This document shows positions 13,341-23,559 of a stretch of DNA of 64,000 nt, piece by piece (the first letter of the stretch is position 1; every line of letters starts with the position of its first letter). Under the pieces are notes generated by a model, which saw nothing but the letters and a program-made list of their open reading frames with translations, ran no database searches and was not told the origin of the DNA. A program made the translations under genes and the position numbers. Source of the stretch: Datnioides undecimradiatus (taxonomy: Eukaryota; Chordata; Actinopteri; Lobotiformes; Datnioididae); contig WARS01000034.1 of assembly GCA_008933995.1 (NCBI GenBank), forward strand, positions 4,132,707 through 4,196,706, given 5' to 3'.

Positions 13341-16300
13341 GCACAGCTCACGAAAATCGATAGGTCACTCACTAAATGTCTTACCCTTATATTGCAAGAC
13401 AAAAAAAAGTTTTGTGTTTTCATCATAAAAAAAAAAGTTTTGACATTTCAAACACACCACCACTGATCGCAGCTCAGCTGGCTTCTAATGTCTGTTGATT
13501 TAACGTTCACTGCGGCCATTCATAGCTGATTTAACAAGAATGATGATGTCAGTACAGATGGAGGAGCCTCGACATCCGGCGTCACCTGAAGCATTTACTG
13601 TTCCTGGTTTCCTCTGCAGGACCAAACAAGGCTGTCCAGGGCTAAACCATTATCTCTGTTCTTCATTTCCTCTTAAATGACAGCTCTGTTATTTCTTTGC
13701 CATCCCCCTGTCAGTGGAAATGATTTGTCAGCTGAGTTACGCTCTGTAAAACAGGGCTCTCGCATCGAGGTCCTGAACACTGAGCTCGGCGCTGCCGCGG
13801 CGACGGAACATGGGAATGTAACGACCATAATGATGAAGAGTTTCATTCCGAAATGAGTCTGAAAACATCTGGAACACCTGGTGAACTTTAAATACGATTA
13901 ATGTTTAGTTATTAATATTAAAAAGTAACATTTTAGATCAATTATTATTATTATTATGATTATTAATCAGTTATATTTTTGACCTATTGACCATGCGGTG
14001 TATTCTCCTCCGAACCAATAACCTTTTAGAATGAAACCCTTCCAAATAAGATGTAATTAATGCTTAAGAGTGACAAAGTATCTAAAAATGCAAATGAGAA
14101 CTGGAGTATATGTTACTATACGATAGAGATGCTATTTAGAACACATTAGACCAAAGCTACAGTGAACTGTTCTCCATTCACAAACCCGTCTTTGTTCCTC
14201 CGAGGGAAGCTTCCATCGCGATCGGTACGATTTCATCAAATCATGCGAAACAAGAGCTACTCTCACACATCCACTGAGACCTGTGAAGGTGGCCTGTGTA
14301 CTTACTCCTCCTGCAGATGTGCCATATTATTTGTTTTCCCAGAAACTAACCTCATACTAAAAATACCTGCAGCATCTCATAACGTAGAGGTGTTTCATTT
14401 AGTGCCATAAAATATGCAAAGCGAGGAACTCGTAAACAATAAATGGAGAATTGTGGGTTTTTTTCCCCTTTTATCTTTTTGCAATCTCCGGTTATTGCTT
14501 TTTGATTTGCCTTTTACGGAATATTTCAGAACAGGCCTGGGTTTCTTGAAATTTTCAAGCTTCAGCGTTTGCCTTTAGTTTACAGTGTTGTTTTTTGGAG
14601 GAGCAGCTCCCTTCATGCGAAATCTTTCAATCAACCAACAGATCATTCGAGCCGGGCCTGTACTTTTTTCTTTTATCCACCTCAATCAGACGCTTCCCCC
14701 CTATGAAAAGTCAGATATGGATAATGATCAGGAGCACCATTGCTGAGCAGAGGAGTTCGTTGTGCTCTTTGACATGGCATTGTGTAAATATAATCCAGAC
14801 AATAACGTGATCAAGATGAAGACAATCGAGCCATATTCATGAAACCAATGGTCATTATTCACAAGGCCTCTCAGAGTAGAAATACTAATCCTGACTGCAG
14901 GTTCACGCGCAGAATCGATGAGATTTTGACAGGAGTTTGGCGCCAGCGCTCCTGCTTTGGGTGGCTGTGTGAATACAAATGTTTGCATTTTCAAAGTGGA
15001 GTGATACACATTTTGTTTCATGATGAATTGAACATTTATGACGACTTGGCTTTGATGACGAAGAAGACGATGATGATGAATAACAATGACAATATATAGC
15101 ACAGAATTATTCCAGGCACTTTCACGACTCTAGAGACGACGTCTCTCCTGTTTCTGATTTATTTTCTATTATGTATCTGCAATGTTCATTAAAAGAGATA
15201 CTGTTATTATTAATAAAACCACATTTACGGTAATGTGATTCCTCAGTCCTGTGTGTGCTGTGTGGAGTGTGAGAGCGCTGTGTTTGTCTGCAGAAAGAAC
15301 AGAGCAGCTCACTTTGTTTATGGAGCAGCGGCACAGATTGCTGACGATGCCCGGATCCCTTTCCCTGGCGGGGAGCCGATGCGGCCCCAACCGCCATAAC
15401 TCTGCCGTCTCCCGTAAAACCTTGAAACAACAATCAATACATCTCCTTATTCCACTCAGAGACTGAATCAGCCCGGCCTCATTTTAGAATAAGACTAAAT
15501 CAGGAGAGTCAATGCATTGAGGAACACTTTAAAAAGCCCCGTGTCCTGATTGTTGTTTGACCCTGGTGCACTTTTGGCCGCAACCCCCAAGCAGCTGGCG
15601 CACATCAGCTCCCGGAGCAGGAAATGGATTTGTTGTTCGTTAGAAAAGATACTGCTGGTCTTTTATGTGTTTGTGCAAATTGTGAGGAAACTTCCAGGGT
15701 CTAAATCCTGACTTGTACACCAGATATATGCTGCAGTGTTTACGCTTTAAACTGTCACCATGTTTCTAGAATACAACTGAAGCTGCAGAGGCGTAGGCCA
15801 TAGAAGACGACAAGAAAGTTTGCTCAGTTAAACTGTCACATCTAATGTCTGTAAGGAAGCAGGATGCTTTTTCTTCTAGCGTGCTCGGAGGCAGATAAAC
15901 AGTCCTTTGTCTTTTCCCCCCTCTGCCTCTGAGCGTTCAGCCTATAGTGTAGCCATTCACTTATTTTGCCGTGATCAAAGCAACAAAACAAAGAAAAAAC
16001 AAAGGATTGTGACAAGAAGCCTGGAAATACCGCCAGACACTGTTAATTAGCCTATATTAGTGAATACAGCAGAAGTGTATCAGCAGTCTGTGGTGCAGAG
16101 CGTACCCCCTGCATGTAAGTATTGTGGCTTTTAACGCAGCTTTGGAGTGAACAAATGTTTGGTTGTCACTGAAGTACTGCAGCCCGATGAGTTGTTGTGC
16201 TGAGGGTTGTTTGCAGCTACCGCCAGTAAAATCTGCATAATCTGAAAACTCCCATATTAATCATGTTACATCAGTGAAGGACTTCTTTTAATCACCCAGA

Positions 16301-17071
16301 GAAGTTTGTTTCTCGCTGCAGCTCCACCGCAATTACAAAACACCAGGCTGCAGGCAAGACTGGGAAACCCTTTGGAAGAAATGTGCAGATGATGCACACT
16401 CAGGAGGCAATAGGAGTGGGGTTGCTAAATGCCCCCCCCCCCCCAATGTCTGTGCATTCTTACCTTAACCCAAAGAAGAATCACTTTAGCATAATAAACA
16501 CAGTCTCGTATTCTATAATTCACTTTATGACTTTAGCTGCTTTTGACTGACGCTGTGTCTCAGCATCAGGAGCTCAGACACTTTCCAGCAATGCAAAGCA
16601 AACTAAATCGTTCCCCACAGCTCAAAGCAGTCGCATTAGACGAGCTGAGCAGCTGCACCCTGCTGCGCCACGTCCTCGAACACCTTGTGCAGAGTTACAG
16701 GATGCGTGAGGTTCCCTATGGCCCGCCTCTTTTTCCACCATTATGGCTATAACATGAAGCTACATTCAAATCATCTGTGCCCATGTGAACATCGAGAGCC
16801 GCCAGATGTTTTCATCTGAGCCGACGTGTTGCCATATGGCGCGCGAGTGTGTGTCTGCGAAAAAGGGGGAGTTCCTGAGCTTCCTGACCCCCCCCCCACC
16901 CCTCCCCAAAATGAAATCATTTTCACTTCAGTGCAGTGTCACAGCATAATAAGCTCCCTGAACAATGTGACGTGGGGGAAAGTGGAGACAGTCGCTGCAG
17001 TGAGAGCACATCAGGCTGCGAGCGAACGTGCACAGATGTTTTGTTTCTTCCTCTTCCTATACACACACACA

Positions 17072-17118
<47 letters not shown>

Positions 17119-17288
17119 ACTGGTGAAGAGTATTACTCACTCTGGCAGGTATACCATGCCCCTCCATGTCCCACAGGGCCTTGTTACTCGGAGCTCTGTG
17201 CTCTGTGCCCTGTGTGACATGCCTTCCACTCGAAGAACCAGGCCAATTGTCTGTGCATGGATAGGTGGCGGTGGAGGCTGTGTGTGTG

Positions 17289-17323
<35 letters not shown>

Positions 17324-18400
17324 CAGCTGAAAGCATTTGGAGAGTGGATGCAGGCAGCTGTTAACCCAGTTTTGGAGTAATTCTGAACTCACCATGGTTC
17401 AGCACGGCATAATTGCCTGTGCATATGCAGAGAGTGTGCGTGTGTGTGTGTGTGTGTGTGTGTAAGATGCAAGTCATGGATCACCGATCGCTTACCAAGC
17501 CCTTCGGTTTACTGTTATTCCAGCAACAGTGGCTCCATCTTTAATGACTTATTATTTTACTATATCATTGATGTCTGTGCGCCGGGGTGGGACATTGATC
17601 TGACCGTGGCCTATCAGAGCGCACTGCTGCTGTTGAACAAATCAAAACCGGCAAGTGAAATCACATTAACTCATTAAAGCCAGAATCAAACGAGGCTCCG
17701 CTGTCTTTGAGCAGTGACCACTTTCTGTCCTCCAATTAAAGGGAACGAGAAGAAAAGCGGCCACCTCAGGAAAATCTAAAGTGAAACGCTGTCATCTGCT
17801 GGACGCTCTTCACCCTGCACCTCAGCTCACCCAGTCCTACGCAAGGCATGCTGGGAGGGAAGGACCCAATTTGAGGCATTATGGTGAAAGTGGTATGATG
17901 TGTGGATCATTCAGTCATGATAAAAATCACACCCATCCTCTAATTGCCCCAGTTGAAATCTTTTTTGCCATCTAAAACCTATAATTGTGATGAATGGAAG
18001 TCTGCGCATTTTCCTTTAAAGCAGTGCGCTGCCATTAGATAAACTGCTGCTGCTGCTTACAAAGCACTTTTTATGGCTCCCAAACGAGCAGTGATACAGA
18101 CCGAGCGCAGGGTGGATATATCATGAGGGATGTGCCGGCTTCTGTTTATTTGTGCTGCGTGCTGTAGATCAGACTCTTAAATGAGCTGAATAGGAGTCAA
18201 ACACGCCTCTAATCTCTGTACTTTGCAAATGACATGATACTGTTTGGGTCAGTTAGAGTGAGCCCTGCTCAGGTTACAGTATTCTATTATTTTACAGGGA
18301 AGGTTTGACTAATTTTCTGTCATATTCACTCCTACTGACATATGAATAACAAGAACTGACAGTTTAAGTCCTGCCACAAAGACATCCCATAATGTTAAAC
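13341..18400. other. Intergenic region il1rapl1 to the 18.5 kb promoter-like block
   Basis: No gene was recognised on either strand. The open frames are short and overlap each other. Visible features are C-homopolymers near 16433 and 16890 and a cluster of CA/GT microsatellites at 17060-17463. There is no tRNA, no rRNA and no recognisable transposon coding sequence. Confidence 0.7.
17060..17463. repeat. Cluster of one (CA)n and two (GT)n microsatellites
   Basis: A CA run at 17060-17116 is followed by GT runs at 17279-17323 and 17435-17463. CA followed by GT on the same strand makes long arms that can pair with each other. Open frames through this stretch are repeat translations, not genes. 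Confidence 0.9.
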
Positions 18401-18439
18401 TCCCTCTTTCATTAATGTTTATCTGAGTTTTCCTGGTAT

Positions 18440-18975
18440 CACTCTTACTGTAACGATACCTATGGGTAACTGGGGGGCAAACACCTGGGGGCCGAGAGTG
18501 GCAACCCGGTGTGTGTTTGCAAGGGATTCTGGGTAGAGCCGAGACGCTGTTTGCAGTCGGTCGCTTCGGCTCCGGATTCCTACAGATTTTGTGGATTTTT
18601 GCGGTGAAATCTCTGACCAGGTAAGCACGTGAACATTAGTATGAATTATTATGATTATTATAAATAATATTTGCTGATTGAGGAGATTGTTTTGCTCGAA
18701 ATTGTGCAACAAACAGTTTTGATCCGACGAGAGCGCAGAGTTTGGGTTTTTACCAACTCCGTTGTTAAAATATGATTATTTGACGTGTTTTAGTAACAAA
18801 AGTGTTTTAGCAGTGATAAAAGTTGCGGATTCAACAGACTGACAGTGATAATGTGTTTTGGGTGGGTGTGGGTTTTCAGTTTGTGTATGAAAACGCGTCA
18901 AATCGACGCGCTAATTAAGACGGAAGCGACGTCAGGTGCGCAACGTGCCGCAGTTCCTGCAGCAGCGGCAGGTAA
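18440..18975 (+). promoter_or_regulatory. CpG-rich promoter-like block
   Basis: CpG density is clearly higher than in the flanks. The block contains aagggattctgggtag near 18520, an E-box CACGTG just after 18620, and an ETS-like CGGAAGC (18921-18927) next to a CRE-like GACGTCA (18928-18934). Two consensus splice donors follow: accag|gtaagc at 18620/18621 and cggcag|gtaaac at 18971/18972. Together these look like a TATA-less promoter with two alternative first exons reading right. No known coding gene starts here, so the assignment is inference. Confidence 0.35.
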
Positions 18976-21879
18976 ACGGTGAGGCGTACAGGCCCAGAAC
19001 TAACACTGCACTGTGTAAATACACGAGTGTGAGCAGTAAAAGTACTCTCAGGTCAGTGAAGTACTCTCTGCTCTGTCTGATGTCGATGCTGAACGCGTGT
19101 GTTGTACCTTCCTGCTGTGGAGGTTTAAGGTTGATGCTGAACCGAGAGGGGTTTGAGGTTATAAATAAACATATAAGTAAGCAAACAGTTCGTCCTTTAG
19201 TTTAAAGCTGAAATCCGACACTTTAGTTTAATAGGATAAATGTTTTCATTGGACAGGCAGGGTATGACGCACCATAACAAATATTAACAGGGCGGCGTGA
19301 CTTTATGAGCTGACTCTGGTCATAGTTGACTCTGCTGATTGTTTCCTTAATCCGCCGATGCTTTGCTTTGAATGAAGTCTTCAGATGTCTTGTTTTGTGT
19401 GAGCAGCAGTCCAGAGCTCAAAGTATCCTGATTACTCTTAAGACATGGATTCCATGTGATGAGCTGTAACTGGCCTGCCCCCTGACTTAACAGCAGAGCT
19501 GCTGAGCCTCGGCGTTGGCTGTCGGCCTCTCTGATTATCTGATTTAGGCCTATTTTCATTTTTGACTTTGTAGCATGCAAACAGATTTATGTATGTACAG
19601 CAATAATCAATAAGAAGGCATTTCACAGTGCTTCGCATAAAACATAAAGGGCATCAAGATGAAAACCTCCTTAAGGAATTCAAGTTAAATAGAAAATTAA
19701 AATAATTAAAAATGTAATAAGACCGATAGAACGGGAGAGCAGAAGTTACAGCACAGTGTAAGATATTAATCAGCAGGGGCTTAAAACAACAGAGAGCTGC
19801 TGCAGACCTGCACTTTGTTTGGTGAATACAAACTGAGCGCTGAGCAGAAAGCAGACCTGAACCAGGTGATCTCTGAGGTCAGAGGGTCATGACGTAGCAG
19901 CAGATCTATGTTGGCTCTAAACGGATCAGTGTTTTCTAAAGGACAGGACAGACAGGAAGTCAGTTATTATCAATATTTTTATTTCTTTTGAGTAGTGACT
20001 TGAATAATGAAGTAATCTTGTCAGTTTCAGCAGCGTGCATCACAGGTTCTAATGCCACATGTTTATCACAGGCTCGGGTTCACTGGTGCCCGTGCGCGAG
20101 TGAAAGTACGAGTCTGTATTGCTGAGATTTGGAGTCGAAGCCCCAGCAGCTGCCTTGTTTTGTGATGTGAGATCTGCACCGAAAGGGAGCGGCAGTAATC
20201 TGAGACAAGCTTAGCCGGTGTTAGACTCTGCAGCAGAGAGGGGGCGAGGAAAGCCATTAATGCAAAACGCTCAGAAGATGGTGGTGCTAATACTCAAGGC
20301 TAAGCTTAAATGTCTATTGGTGCCCTGAAAGGCTGCATCCAGAGGAGAGAAAAGCCGTGAGAGAACCGGCTCAGGAGTCACGCTCAGCATTGGCTCATTG
20401 TCATAAGCAGCAGGAATGTGAAGTTTGTAACTTTCAGACTTTGATACCTGACTTTTAACAAGCACAGATGGTGGCCTTGTGGGTAGATTGAAAAGCCTGA
20501 CGTGTAGAAGTGCCAGAAATGTCAAGTGGTCACTGTGATTACAAAGCTGCAGTGTTTCTGGACGCTGCACAGTTGTAGTATCACTTATTAAGATGCTTTA
20601 AAGAATCAGGTGCCTGCGTTCTGTGTGCCGGTCTGCGTACCGTCCTGTAGTCAGACTGTGTCTCAAAGCAGCCCGTCAGAGCTGATCTAGTTTGTTTTAA
20701 GCAGCTGGACTAAAAGGTCAGGGTTACGGCATCAGTGCTAACGCATGTAAAGCTACTGAAAATCAGTGTGTGATAGGATCACCAGGCTCTCAGAATGTTT
20801 GGTAGCAATTAAACTGTGTATTCTCAAATTTGACCCACAGTCTGTTTGTGGGAGAATACTTTATATAAAAGACGCCTATTTTACATCTTATTCAAATGCA
20901 AAACTTAATGAATGCCTGTACAAACGTAATATCTGATTTTCTCTTTGTTCTGCCTCTCTGGGCTCCAGGACACTGTGTGTTCTGCCTTAAATTGTCCGGT
21001 AAATTGATAAAGAAAACTCTTTGTAGTTGCAGCTGTAAAAATAGGCAACACTCCTTATTTTAAGCTTTTAAAATGTGCACAAGTCTCTGAAAACTCCACT
21101 GAAACAGAGGCAGCGGTGTGGTGGTGGAGCCTCGTGTCATCATCACATCCTCTATTAGAACTTTAAATAACACAGAGGACAGTCTTCAAGTTAAGACAAA
21201 GATGGGAAATAAGTGTGCGTCGCGGGAGGTGATTCAGCACGAAATGTTAATTCACGTTATGAACACACAGCGTCCCGGTGCGCCAGGAGGGATAATCTGC
21301 ACCAACACTTCACGCGCTTTAATTCAGGCTGGTATTTCCCAGGTAACAGCATCCTCCGGCACCTGGGAGCAGCGGGGAGAAGAGAAACAGCTCGGCGCCG
21401 GCTCCCGACGACATTAATGAGAGGAGGCGTCAAGTGACTGCTCGCTGAGGGGAGATGTATTTACCGAAGCTGCCTGAACAGAGAGATGGAGCCCAAACCA
21501 CCGGTGTGTTACAGTGAAGCCTGTCTACAGCTGTTTTAGTCCTCAGCCATAACTGTTTTATTTGTAGCTGTTGGATCAGATCAGGATCAGCTGTGACAAA
21601 TACATCAGAGTGCTGCTGCTTATGATGCCCAGAGTGTTTAAATAAGATGCGTTTTACAGCTGTACAGTGACCTCAGTGTACCTGCAGGAGTTTAAAAGCA
21701 GTGTTCATTAAAGCGTCAGGTCCACAGTGACGATTTCACGTTTTATATCCACAGATACAGACACCTTCTGCCACTGGTTGTGTACATTGTGTAGATTTGT
21801 TTTTGAACTAAATTATTTATTTATTTGTCTTTCAGGAGTGACGGGTGATCGTCTGCGCCAGTCAAACTAAGCATCAGTG
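18480..21879 (+). ncRNA. Candidate spliced + strand transcript (lncRNA or 5' UTR exons)
   Basis: Possible first exons end at 18620 (donor gtaagc) or 18971 (donor gtaaac). A possible second exon of 44 nt lies at 21836-21879, with a strong pyrimidine-rich acceptor (ttatttgtctttcag) and donor gtaggaac. None of these pieces encodes a recognisable protein, and no + strand coding gene follows before gpr34 at 47.7 kb. If transcribed further it would run antisense to nr0b1. This is a prediction from splice signals only. Confidence 0.25.
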
Positions 21880-22294
21880 GTAGGAACTGCGTTATATTTT
21901 CTATTTTTCCTCTCCTGCTGGCGTCCTGCGTCTGAGCGAGGCAATGCTTTCTTGTTTCTGTGCTTATTGATTATATTGCCTTTTGTTGTCGTGTTGCCAT
22001 GGGAGCTTTAATGCCGCGTGTTTTGGGGAAGCAGATGCTGTGCAGCTGCAGTTGATGTGTTTACGCTCGTGAAGGTTGTGATTTGCTGGGAGCAGATTGG
22101 AGGACGCGCTGAGCTGGAGGAGAGAGGAATGGCATGTGAAATATTGACGTTGACCGCGAGCCCTCTGTGTTTGGACAGTTTGCGTTGCTCTTCTGTCACG
22201 CTGTGGTTTGTTAGTGAAGCGCCGTGGACAGCGGGTCTGGACTGTGCACGCAAGGTTTGAAGTAAAGACGGCCATTCTCAGTCTCACTCAGTCT
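18976..22294. other. Intergenic / possible intron between promoter-like block and nr0b1
   Basis: No protein-coding gene was recognised. Apart from the 44-nt candidate exon at 21836-21879, the sequence is unique and of mixed composition. CpG content rises near 21.2-22.25 kb toward nr0b1. Several short overlapping frames on both strands are not supported. Confidence 0.65.
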
Positions 22295-22300
22295 TTTATT
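22295..22300 (-). terminator. nr0b1 polyadenylation signal (AATAAA on - strand)
   Basis: On the + strand it reads tttatt. It lies about 215 nt past the nr0b1 stop codon and gives a short 3' UTR (about 22280-22513). Confidence 0.65.
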
Positions 22301-22513
22301 GAGGTCATCGTGGCTGCAGCGTCCTTACAAAAACTCACAAAGTGTTGATGTGCAGCAGTTTCGATCCTGCAGAGTGCATAATGTGCACGTGATGCTCAGA
22401 GCAAATGAAAGCTGACAGTATGTTTTAAGTTTGATGTAAAAGTGTAGCAATGCACGCTTACATGAAATGAAACAGTATGCGCCCCTCACTCAGTCCCAGT
22501 CTTATTTTGGATT

Positions 22514-22755
22514 CTACCGCTCATAGAACATGGAGAGCACGAGCTCTTCTATGCTCCTCGCGCCGGTCACGGGTCTGAAGAACAGTCCAGCCACCGCGTC
22601 CGGGTCCATGGACCGTAGCGTGTTCAGGACCGCGCGCAGCCTGCCGAACCGGCCCGCTTTCTCCCGGTGGACCGCTCTCACGTGCTCGTAGAGCGCACGT
22701 TCCGCCTCTCTGTGAAGAGCCTGGATGTAGTCCCGACACTCCAGCTCCGTCACTT
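22514..22755 (-). CDS. nr0b1: nr0b1 exon 2 (C-terminal LBD helices, AF-2)
   Basis: The acceptor is tctgtcctgcag. The first two bases (aa) complete Glu in TPEVTELECRDY. The exon runs through an Arg/Glu-rich helical region (HREAERALYEHVRAVHREKA) to the conserved AELFFRP-like motif and stop tag at 22516-22514. It is 242 nt. Confidence 0.93.
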
Positions 22756-23494
22756 CTGCAGGACAGAGGCAAACGGGGAGAAACACAGAGTTACACGTGT
22801 TTAAACTGAAGACAGACTCAGGAATTACGCACGCGGACTCATTTCACAGCTGCGTTAATAAAGACCTGTTGGATTATTATCACATGCACAAAATCAATAA
22901 AATGCTGCATCAATATAACCAAGTTTTAACCGCTTTCTGTTTCTCACCCGGGGTGAACAGCAGCGCTCCCTTCAGAAACGCGTATTCTTTAACGCTGATC
23001 CTCAGTCCTCGACACCTGACCAAAACCGTTTTGATCCCCTCTGCGTCACTGACGGGCACCCCTGGGTGCTGAATCTCGGTCGGTGTTTGCTGCTGCTGCC
23101 TCTCTTTGCTGTGCGTTAAAATCGTGTGTAACAGACTCGGCTGCTGCGTCTCCACCGTGTCGAAGTCCACGGCGTCCTGCACCATGCCTAAAACCAGCAG
23201 TGGCGCCCAGCTGTTGCGCACCAGGCGCAGCTGGTCCTCTGCCGGCAAACCCCGAAAACACGGCACGTGTTTCACGAATCTGAAAGTTTTCACGAGCACC
23301 TCCGAGGCCGCTTTGAAAACTAAGTGCGGAGCCCGAATCGCCACCAGTTTCCTCCTCGACGCGCAGGAGCACAGCTGTTGCGCGGCGGCCGTCTCCAGGT
23401 GTGCCCGCGGACACTGAGCGCCTCTGTTCAGCAGGCTGTACAGGATGCTACCCCGGGCTGCGTCCTCCCGGTCTCTGCACTCACAGCACGACAT
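22514..23494 (-). CDS. nr0b1: NR0B1 / DAX1 orphan nuclear receptor, complete
   Basis: Two exons (23494-22948 and 22755-22514) separated by a 192-nt GT-AG intron encode 262 residues. DAX1 is a nuclear corepressor that binds SF-1/LRH-1 and other receptors in adrenal, gonadal and hypothalamic-pituitary development. It has a ligand-binding-like domain but no zinc-finger DNA-binding domain, and none is seen here. An LxxLL motif (LYSLL) is at residues 18-22. The helix 3-5 signature (VPCFRGLPAEDQLRLVRNSW) is intact, followed by KEYAFLKGALLFTP. The C-terminus GLFFRPVTGARSIEELVLSM then FYER carries the AF-2-like helix. Human DAX1 is 470 residues because of N-terminal repeats, absent here as in other fish. 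I chose ATG 23494 because a TATA box at 23549-23557 puts the start site near 23526, too close to the in-frame ATG at 23521, which would add nine residues. Confidence 0.93.
22948..23494 (-). CDS. nr0b1: nr0b1 exon 1
   Basis: Encodes the short N-terminus with the LYSLL box and most of the LBD, ending LLFTP plus one base before the donor gtgaga. The intron position after this motif matches the single conserved DAX1 intron. The reading frame stays open about 160 nt upstream of the chosen ATG, but that part overlaps the TATA box and is most likely untranscribed. Confidence 0.92.
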
Positions 23495-23548
23495 GCCGCC
23501 GCTCACAGCCGCCCGACTCATTATGAGCCCGTTTTGGAGAATATCATC

Positions 23549-23557
23549 TTTTTTATA
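23549..23557 (-). promoter_or_regulatory. nr0b1 TATA box
   Basis: TATAAAAAA on the - strand, 55-63 nt upstream of the preferred nr0b1 ATG. This spacing gives a 5' UTR of about 30 nt and decides between the two in-frame ATGs. No clear SF-1 site was noticed in the immediate upstream sequence. Confidence 0.55.
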
Positions 23558-23559
23558 GA

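Noticed and set aside
16826-17395. Open frames of 63-184 codons on both strands
   Set aside because: They consist largely of Thr-His or Cys-Val runs translated from CA/GT microsatellites.
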